In this document: piece after piece, positions 25,380 through 27,448 of the stretch | Layout of the letters: each line of letters starts with the position of its first letter | How positions within the stretch are numbered: the first letter of the stretch is position 1 | Origin: an uncultured Collinsella sp. | GTDB taxonomy: Bacteria > Actinomycetota > Coriobacteriia > Coriobacteriales > Coriobacteriaceae | Direction of reading: 5' to 3' | Length of the DNA: 27,448 nucleotides | Assembly: GCA_947001705.1 (NCBI GenBank) | Contig: CAMQHT010000032.1 | Span: forward strand, 1-27,448 | Notes under the pieces: generated by a model | Told to the model about the DNA's origin: nothing | The model's database searches: none | What the model saw: the letters and a program-made list of their open reading frames with translations, nothing else | Position numbers and translations under genes: made by a program

Positions 25380-26903
25380 ATGGCTAAAAGCAAGGCTAAG
25401 GACACCAAGAAGAACACGGCCGACGTTGGCTTTGAGGATCAACTGTGGAACGCTGCAGATGTGCTGCGTGGCAACTTGGACGCTGCCGAGTACAAAAACG
25501 TCGTATTAGGCCTCATTTTCCTGAAGTACCTCTCGGACCGTTTCGACGAACGCTATCTAGAGCTCGTCGCAGAGGGTTACGGCGACGAGGAGGATCGCGA
25601 CTGCTACATGGAGCAGAATGTCTTCTTCGTTCCCGAAGAAGCACGTTGGGTGAATATCTCACAGGCGGCGCATACGCCCGAAGTTGGCCAGATCATTGAC
25701 AATGCCATGCGCGCCATCGAGCGCGAAAACGACAAGCTCAAAGACGTGCTGCCCAAAAACTTCGCTCGCCCCGAACTAGACAAGCGGCGCTTGGGCGACG
25801 TCGTTGACTTATTCACAAACGTACAAATGACCGATAACGAGAGTGAGAAAGACCTGTTAGGGCGCGCATACGAATATTGCCTGCAGAAATTCGCATCAAT
25901 GGAGGGCAAAAACGCCGGCGAGTTCTATACGCCGTCGTGTATCGTGCGCACGCTGGTTGAAATCCTCCAGCCTTTCCACGGTCGTGTGTACGACCCCTGC
26001 TGCGGCAGCGGAGGCATGTTCGTACAGTCCGCCGCCTTCGTCGAGCACCATGGCGGCAACGTAGTACAGGACATCACCATCTTTGGCCAGGAGAGCAACC
26101 CTACCACGTGGAAGCTCGCAAAGATGAACCTCGGTATTCGCGGCATCGAAGCTGACTTGGGCAACTATGCAGACACCTTCAGCGCCGACCAGCACAAGAA
26201 TGAAAAGTTTGACTATGTGTTGGCAAACCCACCCTTCAACCTCAAGAACTGGGGCGGCGAAGCGCTGCAGGAAGACGTACGTTGGAAGTACGGCGTGCCG
26301 CCCACGGGCAACGCTAACTTCGCTTGGATGCAGCATATGATTTGGCATCTTAACGGCACGGGCAAGATTGGCCTCGTATTGGCAAACGGGTCGCTCTCGA
26401 GCCAGACGAGTGGCGAGGGCGATATTCGACGCGCTATCGTAGAGGACGATATGGTCGAGGGCATTGTAGCCATGCCAGGGCAGCTGTTCTACAGCACCCA
26501 AATTCCCGTATGCCTGTGGATTCTGAATAAGAAAAAGGCTCAACCAGGAAAGACATTGTTCATCGACGCACGCGAGATGGGAACGATGGTGACGCGCAAG
26601 CTGCGCGAGTTTACCGAAGAGGACATCAACAAGGTCGCGGGCGCTTTCGACGCCTTCCGTAAGGGCGAGCTCGAACCCGAGAAAGGCTTCAGCGCTATAG
26701 CTGATTTAGGCGAAATCGCTAAACAAGATTTCATTCTGACACCCGGCCGCTACGTAGGCATTGCCGAAACCGAAGACGACGGCGAACCATTTGAAGAGAA
26801 GATGGCACGCCTGACCAGCGAGATTTCAAAGTGCTTTGAAGAGTCCAACCGCTTGCAGGAGCAAATTAAGAAGAACTTGGAGGCGATTGGGTATGGATTC
26901 TGA
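25380..26903 (+). CDS. hsdM: Type I modification methyltransferase HsdM
   Basis: The 507-residue subunit is intact. The N-terminal helical domain has LWNAADVLRGNLDAAEYKNV and VLGLIFLKYLSDRF; FYTP precedes the methyltransferase fold. Motif I is DPCCGSGGMF at 205-214 and motif IV is NPPFN at 283-287, typical of N6-adenine methylases. GKIGLVLANGSLSS and PGQLFYSTQIPVCLWIL follow, and a C-terminal helical region (about 460-507) should contact HsdS. It starts 14 bases after the hsdR stop and overlaps hsdS by 11 bases, so the three genes form one operon. It would methylate the site chosen by HsdS even if HsdR is inactive. It is well diverged from the M-S fusion upstream, so these are two distinct systems. 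Confidence 0.96.
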   Translation: MAKSKAKDTKKNTADVGFEDQLWNAADVLRGNLDAAEYKNVVLGLIFLKYLSDRFDERYLELVAEGYGDEEDRDCYMEQNVFFVPEEARWVNISQAAHTPEVGQIIDNAMRAIERENDKLKDVLPKNFARPELDKRRLGDVVDLFTNVQMTDNESEKDLLGRAYEYCLQKFASMEGKNAGEFYTPSCIVRTLVEILQPFHGRVYDPCCGSGGMFVQSAAFVEHHGGNVVQDITIFGQESNPTTWKLAKMNLGIRGIEADLGNYADTFSADQHKNEKFDYVLANPPFNLKNWGGEALQEDVRWKYGVPPTGNANFAWMQHMIWHLNGTGKIGLVLANGSLSSQTSGEGDIRRAIVEDDMVEGIVAMPGQLFYSTQIPVCLWILNKKKAQPGKTLFIDAREMGTMVTRKLREFTEEDINKVAGAFDAFRKGELEPEKGFSAIADLGEIAKQDFILTPGRYVGIAETEDDGEPFEEKMARLTSEISKCFEESNRLQEQIKKNLEAIGYGF

Positions 26904-27448
26904 GATCGTTCTTTCCGATGTAATCACCGATATTGCAGCAGGACCTTTTGGTTCAAATCTAAAGGTATCTTGTTTTGTCCCATCTGGTTTCCCCATTATT
27001 GATGGCGCAAATCTAAAGGGATTTAAGGTTACAGACAACCTTACGAAGTTTGTTACCGAAGAAAAAGCGAGGTCACTCTCGCGTTCAATTGCTAAAAGAG
27101 GTGATGTAGTTGTCACAATCAGCGGCACACTCGGACAAATCGCCTATATCCCAGAGGATTCTGCCTACGAAGAATATTTGTGCTCTCAACGGCAGTTTAA
27201 GGTGACCTTCGACACTTCAAAAGTATATGTTCCATATCTCGTTTTCTATTTTCACACCAGAGAGGGACGAGGCAAGCTTCTTGCATTTGCAAATCAAACG
27301 GGAGTACCAGCCTTAGCCCAGCCAACAAAGAATTTCAAAAGAATTAGGCTCGAATTGCCAGATATTGAACAGCAGAGAAAAATAGCGTTAATAGCTGAAC
27401 TTCTAACAAAAAAAATCGAAGCCAACGCTAACCTAAATGGCTATTTAG
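26893..27448 (+). CDS. hsdS: Type I specificity subunit HsdS, N-terminal part
   Basis: The ATG at 26893, within the end of hsdM, opens a frame that stays open for 185 codons to the window edge. It contains one target-recognition domain: VLSDVITDIAAGPFGSNLK at the start, then FPIIDGANLKGF, KRGDVVVTISGTLGQ, CSQRQFKV, and NQTGVPALAQPTKNFKRIRL. A conserved helix PDIEQQRKIALIAELLTKKI follows, which links to the second domain outside the window. It sets the DNA sequence recognised by the HsdM and HsdR complex. The stretch is clearly more AT-rich than hsdM, as usual for exchanged recognition domains. Whether the second half is complete cannot be seen. Confidence 0.93.
   Translation, partial: MDSEIVLSDVITDIAAGPFGSNLKVSCFVPSGFPIIDGANLKGFKVTDNLTKFVTEEKARSLSRSIAKRGDVVVTISGTLGQIAYIPEDSAYEEYLCSQRQFKVTFDTSKVYVPYLVFYFHTREGRGKLLAFANQTGVPALAQPTKNFKRIRLELPDIEQQRKIALIAELLTKKIEANANLNGYL

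Overview
The window is high-GC, densely coded bacterial chromosome. Gene content and style (folD next to a separate fchA, large Ig-repeat surface proteins, an LAxTG-type sorting signal, AGGAGG ribosome sites) fit an anaerobic Coriobacteriia member, most likely Collinsella or a close relative. That assignment rests on recognition alone; no rRNA or other marker gene is present.

Left part (1-10.4 kb, mostly minus strand): the N-terminal 1413 codons of a giant secreted protein with about seven Ig-like repeats run off the left edge, behind a cobalamin riboswitch on the same strand. A 152-bp element with 25-bp near-perfect inverted ends lies beyond the riboswitch. Then come a UbiB/ABC1-family kinase with a phasin-like partner, a C69-family dipeptidase, and a tight fchA-folD pair for one-carbon folate metabolism. 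This FolD lacks the lysine and glutamine used for its cyclohydrolase step, which fits with FchA doing that reaction.

Middle (10.4-15.1 kb, plus strand): two tandem paralogous lipoproteins, each with its own terminator and a shared 18-bp upstream motif, then an 828-aa exported protein with a twin-arginine signal, a ricin-like domain, a PI-PLC X-type catalytic domain and a C-terminal LADTG sorting signal.

Right part (15.1 kb to the end) looks like an accessory, defence-rich island. In order it carries: a small PH-like protein; a YhcG/DUF1016 PD-(D/E)XK nuclease; an ADP-ribosylglycohydrolase; a 73-aa orphan protein; a possible 30-aa peptide gene with a strong terminator; a HicB-type antitoxin with no visible HicA; two decayed type I-E-like CRISPR repeats 61 bp apart; a second copy of the PH-like protein; a methyltransferase-specificity fusion with an uncharacterised Rossmann-like partner behind three copies of the palindrome GGTTATNNATAACC; and a type I restriction-modification operon, hsdR-hsdM-hsdS. 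hsdR carries one in-frame amber codon where the family usually has glutamine, so restriction is probably off while modification may persist. hsdS runs off the right edge.

The best candidates for something undescribed are the operator-controlled methyltransferase fusion with its 179-aa partner, the PH-like paralog pair, and the riboswitch-controlled Ig-repeat surface protein.
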